A stretch of DNA of 64,000 nucleotides from an uncultured Caulobacterales bacterium (GTDB taxonomy: Bacteria; Pseudomonadota; Alphaproteobacteria; Caulobacterales; Caulobacteraceae). The notes under the pieces were generated by a model. That model searched no databases, had not been told where the DNA came from, and saw only the letters and a program-made list of their open reading frames with translations. Within the stretch, counting starts at the first letter, position 1, and each line of letters begins with the position of its first letter. Positions 33,188 through 41,569 of this stretch are shown piece after piece. The stretch lies in the NCBI GenBank assembly GCA_903837135.1, contig CAILTK010000089.1, forward strand, positions 1 to 64,000, given 5' to 3'. Made by a program: the position numbers and the translations under genes.

Positions 33188-36100
33188 TCAAGATGCCGTG
33201 CGAGAAACGTCAATTACCTGAATCAGCGCCTGCGGCGCATCATTGGCTGAGCTGGCGGTTCTCTGCGCTATGGCCCCTAAGTGAGCAACCACCTGCTCAA
33301 ATGTGAGGAATGAACCATTTGCATCCTCCCAGCCTCGCGCTCGCGCTTGCTGATGAACCAACAGCAGAATGCCATGCTTTCCATCTTGGGCACGTAAATA
33401 TCGCCCCCCGAGTTGGTCATTGAGCGCGGCAATAAGGTCGTTCAACGACCAGCTCTCGGCCACCTTCACTTCGATGGGCAAGCTTGCATCGGACGCTTTG
33501 GCCCGAAGGCGAATATCAGGCTCCTTTTCGTCGGCCACATGTGGCTCGCGTTCTACAGAGTAGGCGCGGCCTTGACGGTTGCGTAATTCGTTTGCCACCC
33601 ACTTCTGAACTTCCGCCTCGTTCGGAAGGTTCTTGACTGTCCGGCCTTGGGAAAAGTCGCCGTGGATCAGGGCGTGCTGGATATCGAAGAGGCGACGGCA
33701 GGCGAGTTCTTGCAGGTCTGATGGCGTAGTTGGTGCCAGGTCGAATTGCAACTCAAGGGCGTGAGCTTCCGATGGCGGCCAAGGCGCGTGTTCGGAATCC
33801 TGCGTTGCGCGGGTCAAAGCTAGTTCGCGAAGTCGCTGTGGCTCAACCGCAAAGTGGTCCAACTCAGCCCAGCGATTCAGCAAAGCGAATGTCGCCGGGC
33901 CTGGAGTATTGGTGAGCAAGCTGAAGACACTATGCCGGGCGTGTTGCGCGCGATCCCTGTCACCTGGTGAGTAAACCACCCCGCTCGGGCGTATTGTGTC
34001 CTCGTCGACGCGTATCGTGCGAAACGCGACAAGAACCAATCGTTCCAAAACCTCAAATGGTAGTTGAGGAGGATATCCAGGACGACCGAATGGGGAATCG
34101 CCGAAGAGGCTCGGAAGGACCCACTGACCGAGCCGAGTTTGCGCCTCCTGGTCAATGGAATCGAGTTTTGAATTGAGTGCGTGAGAAGCGTGAACTGGGT
34201 CGGCCACGAACGCGGCCGAAAGGTAGGGGGCAGCGGCTTCTTCGTCGATGGACTCGTTGAAGCGTTCAAGCACCAAGTCTGCAAACTGAACCTTTGCAGC
34301 GTCAGAGCTCATCCCGCGCGAAAGAATCTCCAGCATGTATGTAAGGACGGCTTTTGGAAAATGTGGATTGCCTCGAAGCTCGTCAAACAACAGTTCTGAG
34401 ACCGCTTCCACCGCCTCCTGAGAAGCGTAGATCAAGTCATGCAACACGCCATAGACCGGCCCATCGTCCGCGGTGCTGAATTGCGAACGAATTTCCGTGA
34501 TGAGGACTTCCGCTACCTCTCGTGGCCAAGCTGCGGCCAGCGGACCGAACCACGGAGGAAATCCGTTGATTTCGAGCGTGGCGTATTGAGCGGCTCTGGT
34601 CGCATCAGAAGACGTAAGGCCTGAAGGCCAGTTGGTCGCTGCTTTGGCCTCAACGGTGACCGCAGCAATGCCCATGCAGTCGATCAGTGAGATGGTGTTT
34701 CGCTTGTCGGCGGCACGTTCGCTGACGAGCTGCGGACGCCACTGGCGCCAGAAGCTTACGAGGGCATCTCGAAACGCTGTCGCTAGTTCTGGCCCGAGCA
34801 CCGGCGCAACGGCGTCGACACTGTCTATTGCGTACTTATTGTCACCCTCAGAGGCGCTGTTGAGCAGCTGCCAAAGGTAGAAAAGCCGCCCATCGACGTT
34901 TTCTCGGGTGGGTGGAGGGAGCTGTCTCAGCTGCTCGGGATTGGCCCGTAGGTCATCGACGAATTTTGCCCAGCCGCGGTCGCGTTCTGCAAGCTCGGCT
35001 TCGTGTTGCTCGCGCCTCACCTCTGCCTCGCGTATATAGCGAAGTTCCTCTTCCGGGAGCGCGCGGGGAGACAATACGGCATCGAGATAGTCACGGGTCG
35101 CTGCATTGGAGTCGGCTAGCGGACGGATGCGGTCGAGAGTCGCCTCAGGCCTACCACTGTCACGCCAGATGATCAGTGCAGCGTCGAGCGCCAGCAGGCG
35201 CGTTGGATCTGAGGTCTGCGCCGAAAGATCGGATAAGACCCACTCAAGATCTTCCGGGCGGAGGCCGGGCGACCACCCCAGAATTTCCATTTGGCGGAGG
35301 TTCGTCAGCGGCAGGCCAGACAGCATGGCGTTTCCGTCGAACTGCTCCGCAGCGCGCCAGAACGCAGCGCGCCTGCGAGCTGGCGACGTGTGGAGACCAG
35401 CTTCTAGATCAATGTTTTTTCCGTGCTGCCGATAGAGCTGATCCTCGCCCAAGCGAAGGGCGGCATCGATCGCGACTTCCGGCGCTTCGTCTGGTCGGAC
35501 CAATTCCAGCAGCTTAACACCCGCGGCAGTGACGCTTGGTGCAAGCGCCTTTTCGGCGTCGGTTTCTTCATAGGCACCTGGTGGCCTGGTTGGGCCCATC
35601 AGAGCCAGGAAGCCCGAAAGAGCTAGTTCAAGCTCCTCGCGACTCGTCATGCGAGCGACAAGTTCCGGTCCATTGATCTGCAGACCGTAGTGTGCGTCGC
35701 GCTGCTCCGTACTCAGCGCACCGAGTATCGTGAAGAGCTCTTCGACCGAGACGTACAGAGGCACTAGTCGCTTCAAGGAAGTCCAAAGGAACTGTCCGGG
35801 GAGCCTGGAAGCCTCGGCCTTTATCAACGCTGCAAGCTGCCCAAGTTCGGCATCGTTCGCGATGACGTTAAGCGCAGCTGCGCCGTAGATTAGCGTATAC
35901 TGGTCGGTGAATGAGCCGAACACAGCCTCTTGCGCGATGTCGCGACATTCCTCAAGCCGACCGAGCTCAACCATGAGAAGTAGCAGAAGGCGGGCGTTTT
36001 CCGTCGTCTTATGTGCGTGCCAGAGGGAGCGAATGCATGCGGCCAAGTCCGGCGATGAAAGACGCCGTAGGCTGCGTCGTTCAAAGAAGCCAAGACGATC

Positions 36101-37546
36101 TCCTGTCGCGACGATCTCTTCGATGACGCGAGTGAGCGCGGCGCATCGGATCGCTTGCGATAGGCTGGCCGGATCACCGCTTTGGAGAAGCACTCGAGGG
36201 TCCCGAGCAACCAGCTCTTTTGCTACCTCTTCATCCCAAATCGATAGCCAGGCCGCGGTTTGCGCCAGCGAAGGGCGCACAACGTCGACTCCGTAGGTCT
36301 TGGCGAACAACAGCTGAGCAATATCTGCGTGGGAGGCGTTTGCTTGACGGCGTTTATGGAGCCATCGGGCGGCGAGATAGCTTCGCACATCGCCCTGATT
36401 GTCATTGTGAAGGCGGGCGCGGCCGAAGGTGGCGGGATCAAATGCCGCGCGAGATAGGAGGCGTTGGCGATGGCTCGCAGACCAGTCGGGAAGGATCGCC
36501 CCAAGGTCAAAATCCGTTGCCGCCGGTTTCACGTCCAGTTGGGAATCTGGGATGATGATCTTGTCGGTGCGGCCAAAGGTGAGCGCGGCACCGATACGCT
36601 CAAGCGCGTCCATCGCCTGTGTCGCCGATATCTCGTCGTTTCGAAAACGCCGAGGGCTAGGTTCACGCAGCCGTTCGGTTAAGCTGGTTTCAAACATCTC
36701 AGCGAGTTTGCCGACGCGGCCGAACCGACGCCAATATTCCACCAACCAAAGGAGATCGAGAGGGCGTGCGGCCAAGCTCCAGAGGTTCGCATCTTCTATG
36801 GCGGCGATAAATTGATCGACCCGCTCGATTCCGCAGCCCGTCGCAAATTTTCGCACGCGGTCTGGATCGAGCGGAGCCATGAGAACAATCAGGGGGGCTT
36901 CCGTCTTCTCGACGGGTACTTTCATACGCTCGTTGCGCAAGACCCGTCCGAGAATCTCTTGTGGGGCTGGAGGTTTTTCCGCAGTGCGTGGAACGGGGAG
37001 TGCTCGCTCAAGCCGTGTTAGGTCGGCACGGAATTCCCAATCGGTATGGCGGCCGGAAAGAATGACGTGGGCCCGTGCTGCCGCTCCGTCGATGCCATCA
37101 GCAATTTTCCGAAAGGCGGTTTCCACTCGGACGCTGTTGAGCTTGGCCTCGTCGACGCTGTCGATGAAAATCCAGGCAGGCGAGTCGGATGCCTTCCAGG
37201 CCTCAAATTGCCTTCGATCTTCGACACCGAGGCAATTGGGCAGTCCTTCGTGGGCGACCTCCTGCACGGTCGTGCAAAACGCGAATTTGCCGACGCTTCG
37301 TAGCAACTCAGCTTGAGCCGCGAGTTCGTCCGACTTGCCGCTGCCTGCCTCAGCGAGGATGACCACACGATGGCGCTCAAGTAGTTTTGCCCAATCATGG
37401 CTGCCGTTGAGGCGTCCCATAAGAAAGCGCGTTTCAGCTTCGGCCGGGTCCTTGTCTCCCCAGTTTACGAACTGTCGGTCGAGCTGAATGAAGGGCAATT
37501 GGCGCTCCGGGTTCTCGGCGTATCTGTCCCCCAGAGACACCACCAA
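33188..37546 (-). CDS. Giant P-loop NTPase with C-terminal PD-(D/E)XK nuclease domain
   Basis: The 1452-residue protein begins at a TTG two bases after the antitoxin stop; GTG codons one and two triplets later are alternatives. Near the N-terminus a Walker A-like AEAGSGKS (residues 65-72, first Gly replaced by Ala) and a Walker B with acidic pair WIFIDSVDEA (125-134) indicate a NACHT/STAND-like NTPase. A very long helical region (about 330-1300) looks like a solenoid sensor. The C-terminus has a restriction-type nuclease core, EPDIRL ... PIEVKV with D1344, E1359 and K1361, then LNDQLGGRYL. This combination suggests a phage sensor that activates DNA cleavage. No exact known system is recognised. 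Confidence 0.8.
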   Translation of the reverse strand: MVVSLGDRYAENPERQLPFIQLDRQFVNWGDKDPAEAETRFLMGRLNGSHDWAKLLERHRVVILAEAGSGKSDELAAQAELLRSVGKFAFCTTVQEVAHEGLPNCLGVEDRRQFEAWKASDSPAWIFIDSVDEAKLNSVRVETAFRKIADGIDGAAARAHVILSGRHTDWEFRADLTRLERALPVPRTAEKPPAPQEILGRVLRNERMKVPVEKTEAPLIVLMAPLDPDRVRKFATGCGIERVDQFIAAIEDANLWSLAARPLDLLWLVEYWRRFGRVGKLAEMFETSLTERLREPSPRRFRNDEISATQAMDALERIGAALTFGRTDKIIIPDSQLDVKPAATDFDLGAILPDWSASHRQRLLSRAAFDPATFGRARLHNDNQGDVRSYLAARWLHKRRQANASHADIAQLLFAKTYGVDVVRPSLAQTAAWLSIWDEEVAKELVARDPRVLLQSGDPASLSQAIRCAALTRVIEEIVATGDRLGFFERRSLRRLSSPDLAACIRSLWHAHKTTENARLLLLLMVELGRLEECRDIAQEAVFGSFTDQYTLIYGAAALNVIANDAELGQLAALIKAEASRLPGQFLWTSLKRLVPLYVSVEELFTILGALSTEQRDAHYGLQINGPELVARMTSREELELALSGFLALMGPTRPPGAYEETDAEKALAPSVTAAGVKLLELVRPDEAPEVAIDAALRLGEDQLYRQHGKNIDLEAGLHTSPARRRAAFWRAAEQFDGNAMLSGLPLTNLRQMEILGWSPGLRPEDLEWVLSDLSAQTSDPTRLLALDAALIIWRDSGRPEATLDRIRPLADSNAATRDYLDAVLSPRALPEEELRYIREAEVRREQHEAELAERDRGWAKFVDDLRANPEQLRQLPPPTRENVDGRLFYLWQLLNSASEGDNKYAIDSVDAVAPVLGPELATAFRDALVSFWRQWRPQLVSERAADKRNTISLIDCMGIAAVTVEAKAATNWPSGLTSSDATRAAQYATLEINGFPPWFGPLAAAWPREVAEVLITEIRSQFSTADDGPVYGVLHDLIYASQEAVEAVSELLFDELRGNPHFPKAVLTYMLEILSRGMSSDAAKVQFADLVLERFNESIDEEAAAPYLSAAFVADPVHASHALNSKLDSIDQEAQTRLGQWVLPSLFGDSPFGRPGYPPQLPFEVLERLVLVAFRTIRVDEDTIRPSGVVYSPGDRDRAQHARHSVFSLLTNTPGPATFALLNRWAELDHFAVEPQRLRELALTRATQDSEHAPWPPSEAHALELQFDLAPTTPSDLQELACRRLFDIQHALIHGDFSQGRTVKNLPNEAEVQKWVANELRNRQGRAYSVEREPHVADEKEPDIRLRAKASDASLPIEVKVAESWSLNDLIAALNDQLGGRYLRAQDGKHGILLLVHQQARARGWEDANGSFLTFEQVVAHLGAIAQRTASSANDAPQALIQVIDVSRTAS

Positions 37547-37548
37547 AG

Positions 37549-37830
37549 TCAGATAAGCTCAACTTGGACTTTACGCCCAACGATAGCTGCGGCCCGCTGC
37601 AGAGTTGCAAGGGTCACATTGCCGTCGGTGGGATCGAGTACCCGATCGACCTGGGTCCTACTGGTATGCATCAAAGCCGCGAGCTTCCGCTTGCTGAGCT
37701 TTTGATCCTTCATTGCCTGTTCAAGCTGCCAAGCGATCACTTCCTTGATCGCCTTCGCCTGGAATTCCTCGAGCACGCCTTCCTCGCGGAGGAGATCATC
37801 GATCCCGGATCCGACATGTCTATTTTCCAT
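37549..37830 (-). CDS. Xre-family antitoxin (HigA type)
   Basis: The 93-residue protein has a helix-turn-helix of the Xre/Cro type (LSKRKLAALMHTSRTQVDRVLDP) after an N-terminal helical arm (GIDDLLREEGVLEEFQAKAIK). It overlaps the end of the toxin gene by 11 bases and ends two bases before the giant NTPase gene. In this toxin-first order (HigBA-like) the antitoxin binds the promoter and represses it. Candidate operator repeats lie upstream of the toxin gene. Confidence 0.85.
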   Translation of the reverse strand: MENRHVGSGIDDLLREEGVLEEFQAKAIKEVIAWQLEQAMKDQKLSKRKLAALMHTSRTQVDRVLDPTDGNVTLATLQRAAAIVGRKVQVELI

Positions 37831-38179
37831 CTTCGACCTCCTTCATGCGCTTGCGCGCGAGTTTCAAATCCTCGTCCGGTGTCTTCTGCGTCTTCTTGAC
37901 GAAGCCATGCAGCGCAATGAGTGCGCCCCTGTGGAAGCAGATCAACACCCGTGCGATGGTCTTGCTAGGAAGGTTAGAACGAACCTCCCACAAGCCATCC
38001 TTCATCGGGCGGCAGAGTGGCATACCTACCGGCCATCGATATTGGACCCGCAATAGGTCCATGCCGATCGCCAAGCGGTCGTCTCGCTCCAGTTCTTTTA
38101 GCCACTCTCGCACCGGCTCGGTGCCGCGCGTCGAGCGGTAAAAGAGAAGCGGAATTTTGGGTGTTTCGTCCTCGCTCAC
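37820..38179 (-). CDS. Gp49/HigB-type (RelE-superfamily) toxin
   Basis: I place the start at the GTG at 38179, giving 119 residues (SEDETPKIPLLFYRS...). A longer frame from 38251 would run over the promoter repeats. Family features are LLFYRSTRGTEPVREWLKEL, GMPLCRPMKDGLWEVRSNL, ARVLICFHRGALIALHGFVKKTQKTP and a basic C-terminal helix, as in phage-derived Gp49-like/DUF891 proteins. These are ribosome-dependent mRNA cleaving toxins. Here the toxin-antitoxin pair heads an operon that continues into the NTPase-nuclease gene. Confidence 0.85.
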   Translation of the reverse strand: MSEDETPKIPLLFYRSTRGTEPVREWLKELERDDRLAIGMDLLRVQYRWPVGMPLCRPMKDGLWEVRSNLPSKTIARVLICFHRGALIALHGFVKKTQKTPDEDLKLARKRMKEVEDGK

Positions 38180-38184
38180 CACGC

Positions 38185-38219
38185 ACCATATATAGCGCCA
38201 ATGTACCGTATATAGTGCC
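38185..38219. promoter_or_regulatory. Direct-repeat operator of the toxin-antitoxin operon
   Basis: Two 15-base copies, ACCATATATAGCGCC at 38185-38199 and ACCGTATATAGTGCC at 38205-38219, differ at two positions and are 20 bases apart. They lie immediately upstream of the toxin start and contain TATATA boxes that could be the -10. They are the likely Xre binding sites. Confidence 0.65.
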
Positions 38220-38335
38220 GCTGTGTCAATGGAATTCGGCAGCGCCACCATCGCCGTCGCCCTGCGGTCGATCAGAGCAGTTCTTGAAGCAGCATTGGAT
38301 TGCGAATCGTATCGAGAGGAATTTGGAGCGGCACC

Positions 38336-39403
38336 ATGCGCATTGAGAGGAAAGGTCAGGTCGGGCCGCTTACGCCCCGTGTGCAGCGCTTTCTGGTCGA
38401 GGCGCTGGCTGGCATCTCGCTCGATGACATTCTGTCGCCTGAGGAAAGGCGGGCTGACTATGTCTGCTTGCGCGGCCTGCTTGCAGTCGAGCTAAAGAGG
38501 CTCGAAAAAGACGCTTCCGAGCGTATGGGCAATCTCGTCAACGAACTGCGGCAACGCGAGGACTGGCCGCATTTCATCGGCCCCGCGCCGTTGCAGGCCG
38601 CACTGACCAATACGAGCGATCCAGAGGGGCTGATGCGCCGGGCGCGCCAGCGTTTAGGCCGCGCGGCAGTGACCCATCTCAAGCATGCCGACGAGCAGCT
38701 TGAGGCGCACGCGCAACGATTTCCACGGCGAAGCCAAGTGCGTGCGCTGGTGTTGGTGAATGAGGACCATGCGGACTACGACCCCCACATCATATCCCAT
38801 ATTCTGTGGCAGCAGCTCCGGCGCACCGAGAATGGTGTTCCGCTCTATCCGTACGTGGATCTCGTCATCTACCTAACGGAGCGCCACGCGACGGTGGTCG
38901 ATCGAAGTCTCACTTTTCCCGTTGTGATCGTTCAGGGCTTTCCGGCCGATGCGGAGCCCTGGAAGGAAGCCGTCGGAGATTTCTTCGTCCGGCGTTGGGG
39001 ACGGTGGAACGGGCTTAGGCTCGCGACGGCTGATGGAAAGCCGGAATTCACCGCCATGGAGCATGTTCCGGAGTCGATGCCACGCCACGAAGCGTGGCGG
39101 CTCGACTACCGGCGCAATCCATATTTCCGGTCGCTCTCCGTCGAGGAACTGCGTGATCGTTTCGACGAGGTCATGCTGTTATCGGTGCTGGCATTCGTTC
39201 ACGGATCGCCTCTCAAGCCGTCGCCCGAAGTCGTCTCTGCCAATTTGGAGCGGTTCACCCACATCTCGGTTGAGATGAGCGACCGAGCGCTGCCGGCCAC
39301 TAAGTTCCCGGCAGACAAGGATAGGGACATTGCTGCGGCTCGACGGCTGGGTCTGCCCGATGCCGTCGTTCGTTGGCTCGAAACACGCGGCGAAGCTGCC
39401 TAG
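38336..39403 (+). CDS. Putative PD-(D/E)XK nuclease-like protein of unknown family
   Basis: The ATG at 38336 has GGAG seven bases upstream. The 355-residue protein has D41 followed at residues 52-54 by ELK in DYVCLRGLLAVELK, a spacing that fits a PD-(D/E)XK core. ADEQLEAHAQRF supplies a Gln helix, and a later beta part reads VRALVLVNEDHADYDPHIISHILWQQL and DLVIYLTERHA. I have no named family for it. It is divergent from the toxin-antitoxin operon and could be a solitary defence nuclease or a regulator. Confidence is high that it is a gene and low for the activity. Confidence 0.6.
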   Translation: MRIERKGQVGPLTPRVQRFLVEALAGISLDDILSPEERRADYVCLRGLLAVELKRLEKDASERMGNLVNELRQREDWPHFIGPAPLQAALTNTSDPEGLMRRARQRLGRAAVTHLKHADEQLEAHAQRFPRRSQVRALVLVNEDHADYDPHIISHILWQQLRRTENGVPLYPYVDLVIYLTERHATVVDRSLTFPVVIVQGFPADAEPWKEAVGDFFVRRWGRWNGLRLATADGKPEFTAMEHVPESMPRHEAWRLDYRRNPYFRSLSVEELRDRFDEVMLLSVLAFVHGSPLKPSPEVVSANLERFTHISVEMSDRALPATKFPADKDRDIAAARRLGLPDAVVRWLETRGEAA

Positions 39404-39497
39404 CCAACCTGCAGCGGCAATCACCGGCAACTGACCTTCGGCCTCGCCCGACGGATCGTCCTCCTCGCCCGCGCTTCTGCGGGTCGGAGAAGATCCA

Positions 39498-39791
39498 ATG
39501 TCTGAACGTCACGCGGCGCATTTCGCCCAACATGGTGCCGAGGCCATCAAGAACCTTGACCCGCTCAACGAGCGCAAAAGTCCGGTCATCGCGTTCGTCC
39601 TCGGCCTGCTCTTCGGCGCTCTCGGCGTCGCCCTCTACTTCAAGAGCTTCAAGGATTTCGGCATCTGCCTGGTCTTGTTTCTCGTCGCGTCGGTCATGTT
39701 GCCGGGCCTCGGCAGCATCCTCGGCTGGTTCTTCGCTTCGGTGTACGGCGCCTGGCGCGCTCACACCTCGAACCAGAACCTTGGCCTGTGA
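39498..39791 (+). CDS. Small inner-membrane protein, unknown function
   Basis: The 97-residue protein has GGAGAAG upstream. A hydrophilic start is followed by two membrane helices (VIAFVLGLLFGALGVALYF and GICLVLFLVASVMLPGL) and a short tail (GAWRAHTSN). Small two-helix proteins in defence islands can be membrane effectors, but similar ones also occur as plain cargo. No family is recognised. Confidence 0.65.
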   Translation: MSERHAAHFAQHGAEAIKNLDPLNERKSPVIAFVLGLLFGALGVALYFKSFKDFGICLVLFLVASVMLPGLGSILGWFFASVYGAWRAHTSNQNLGL

Positions 39792-39861
39792 CCAAGGGGC
39801 GGAGGGCCAACCGGCCCTCCGCCTTTGGTTCGGACCGAACATCTTGACGCCGAGGGGCATC

Positions 39862-40569
39862 ATGTTCGACCTCACCGTCACCGACCATGCGCGCCTGCGC
39901 ATGCACCAGCGGAGCATCTCGTCGACGCAGATCGACCTCATCCTCCGCTACTCCGACATCGAGTTTCACGTCGGAGATGGCTGCGTCGCCGTGCGTCTCT
40001 CCTGGCGGGCGCACCGACGCCTTCGCGAGGATCAATCCGCGGCCATCGCGGACCGGGTGAAGGATGTCGTCCTCAGCCGCTCGACTCTGTATCGACTGGC
40101 TGCGCGCAACGAACTGCCGCTAATTCGGGTTTGCGGTCGGACGCTCATCGCGCATTCCGACCTAGAGGCCATGATCGCCCGAATGCGGTCCGTCGCTACG
40201 CCGCCACCTTCTTCGCCGAGGGCAAAGCGGCCAGACGGCCGCAATACCCGGCCACGCATCCATAAGCCGGCGGCGCTTTTCGAACGCATCGGAGCGGCGG
40301 TAGGCTCGCTCCACCGCGTTGCCGACGGAATGAGACAAGGCCGCCTCAACGACCTCCCTGGTGAAATTGGTGTGATCACCGGCCCAGTCTCGAAAGGTCG
40401 AGCGGAAGCCATGCACGGTGAACTCGTCGGCTTCCATCCGGCGCATCAGCATAATCATCGCCATTTGCGAGAGAGGGCGGCCTCGGCGCTGGCCGGGAAA
40501 GACCAGTCCATTGGGTTCGCTTTGAAGCGGCCGCACCTTTTCCAACACGGCAAGGGCGCTGGCAGTTAG
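39862..40569 (+). CDS. DUF4258-like/HTH protein whose stop appears lost by frameshift
   Basis: The first 65 residues (DHARLRMHQRSISSTQIDLILRYSD ... LSWRAHRRLREDQ) look DUF4258-like. They run into an excisionase-type helix-turn-helix (SRSTLYRLAARNELPLIRV, then GRTLIAHSDLEAMIARM). From about codon 110 the frame is antisense to the P4-type integrase and is unlikely to be real coding. If one C is added near 40252 the frame meets TAA and the protein would end at about 135 residues with TRPTHP. This small HTH protein could control or assist excision. It may be a fusion of two former genes. Confidence 0.5.
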   Translation: MFDLTVTDHARLRMHQRSISSTQIDLILRYSDIEFHVGDGCVAVRLSWRAHRRLREDQSAAIADRVKDVVLSRSTLYRLAARNELPLIRVCGRTLIAHSDLEAMIARMRSVATPPPSSPRAKRPDGRNTRPRIHKPAALFERIGAAVGSLHRVADGMRQGRLNDLPGEIGVITGPVSKGRAEAMHGELVGFHPAHQHNHRHLRERAASALAGKDQSIGFALKRPHLFQHGKGAGS

Positions 40570-41397
40570 AGGGACGCGGTGCTCGATGCGTGCCTTCATC
40601 CGCGAAGCCGGCACGACCCAGATGCCTTCTACGGTGTTGACCTCGGCCCAGCGCATGCCGAGCGTTTCGCCTGTGCGTGCGCCGGTGAGGATGGTGAACT
40701 CCAGCGCGCGCGCGGCGACGGCTTGGCGGGTCTTCAGCAACTGCATGAACCTCGGAAGCGCAGCGACGGGATAAGCGGCGTGGTGGCTGCGCGCCAGCCT
40801 TTTCCGCTTCGGGAGAAGCAGCTCTAGGTGACCGCGCCAGCGTGCCGGGTTCTCACCCGAACGCAGCCCCTTGGCCTTGGCCGCGTCGAAGACACGCTCA
40901 ATTCTCCCGCGGAGCCGTGCGGCCGTTTCCGGGGTGCGCGTCCAGATCGGCCGAAGCACGTCGAGCACATCGTCCGTCGTGATTTCGGCGACCTGTTTGG
41001 CGCGAAGGGGCAGGGCCGCTTTCTGCAAAGCGGTCCTCCATTGGTTTTGGTGTTTCAGGTTGGATAGGCCGGGCAGGATGCCGGCGAGCACGTCATCCGC
41101 CACGTCACCGAAGGTCTTGCCGATCTGCTCGGCCTTCCGGGCTTCAATCGGATTGACACCACCGTGAACGGAGGCGCGGGCCGCCCGGGCGGCTTCGCGA
41201 GCCTCCGCCAGACCCACGGCAAGCGTGCTACCGAGCCCCATCTCCTTGCGCTGGCCGTGCCACTGAAACACAAACACCCAACGCTTGGCCAAGCTGGGAT
41301 CGACCTGCAAATAGAGACCGCCGCCATCGGCGTGCCGCCCCGGAACCTTGAGGGTGGATACGGCTCTTGCCGTGAGGCGGTTGATGGATCGTGCCAT
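40162..41397 (-). CDS. P4-type tyrosine integrase (integrase 2), C-terminus frameshifted
   Basis: The 411-residue protein has the arm-binding domain of P4-like integrases (GGGLYLQVDPSLAKRWVFVF), a core-binding domain (DVADDVLAGILPGL onwards) and the catalytic residues R241, H329, R332, H356 and Y366. It reads inward from attR, and the tRNA target and CCATCCTAAAAGC repeats fit this class, so it is the best candidate for inserting the island. After LMDAW the frame changes. One extra base near 40252 would give AGYCGRLAALPSAKKVAA and a stop at 40196-40198, the normal kind of ending. The catalytic part is intact, so activity may be kept. Confidence 0.9.
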   Translation of the reverse strand: MARSINRLTARAVSTLKVPGRHADGGGLYLQVDPSLAKRWVFVFQWHGQRKEMGLGSTLAVGLAEAREAARAARASVHGGVNPIEARKAEQIGKTFGDVADDVLAGILPGLSNLKHQNQWRTALQKAALPLRAKQVAEITTDDVLDVLRPIWTRTPETAARLRGRIERVFDAAKAKGLRSGENPARWRGHLELLLPKRKRLARSHHAAYPVAALPRFMQLLKTRQAVAARALEFTILTGARTGETLGMRWAEVNTVEGIWVVPASRMKARIEHRVPLTASALAVLEKVRPLQSEPNGLVFPGQRRGRPLSQMAMIMLMRRMEADEFTVHGFRSTFRDWAGDHTNFTREVVEAALSHSVGNAVERAYRRSDAFEKRRRLMDAWPGIAAVWPLCPRRRRWRRSDGPHSGDHGL

Positions 41398-41440
41398 GCT
41401 CGTTCTGCCTCTCGACCGGCACCCAATTCCACCCTCAAAT

Positions 41441-41453
41441 CCATCCTAAAAGC
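41441..41453 (+). repeat. Candidate integrase arm-type site at the right end
   Basis: CCATCCTAAAAGC is identical to 25994-26006 and lies 44 bases upstream of the integrase 2 start. A looser CCACCCTCAAAT copy precedes it. Confidence 0.55.
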
Positions 41454-41569
41454 TGACTGCGATTGGGAGAGATAGTGGGACGCGAGGTGAGACGGCCCGA
41501 GACGTTTCTCCAGTGATTTCAACTGGATAGTATATAGCATGACCCGGGCTGAAGCGGTAGTTTAGCCGT

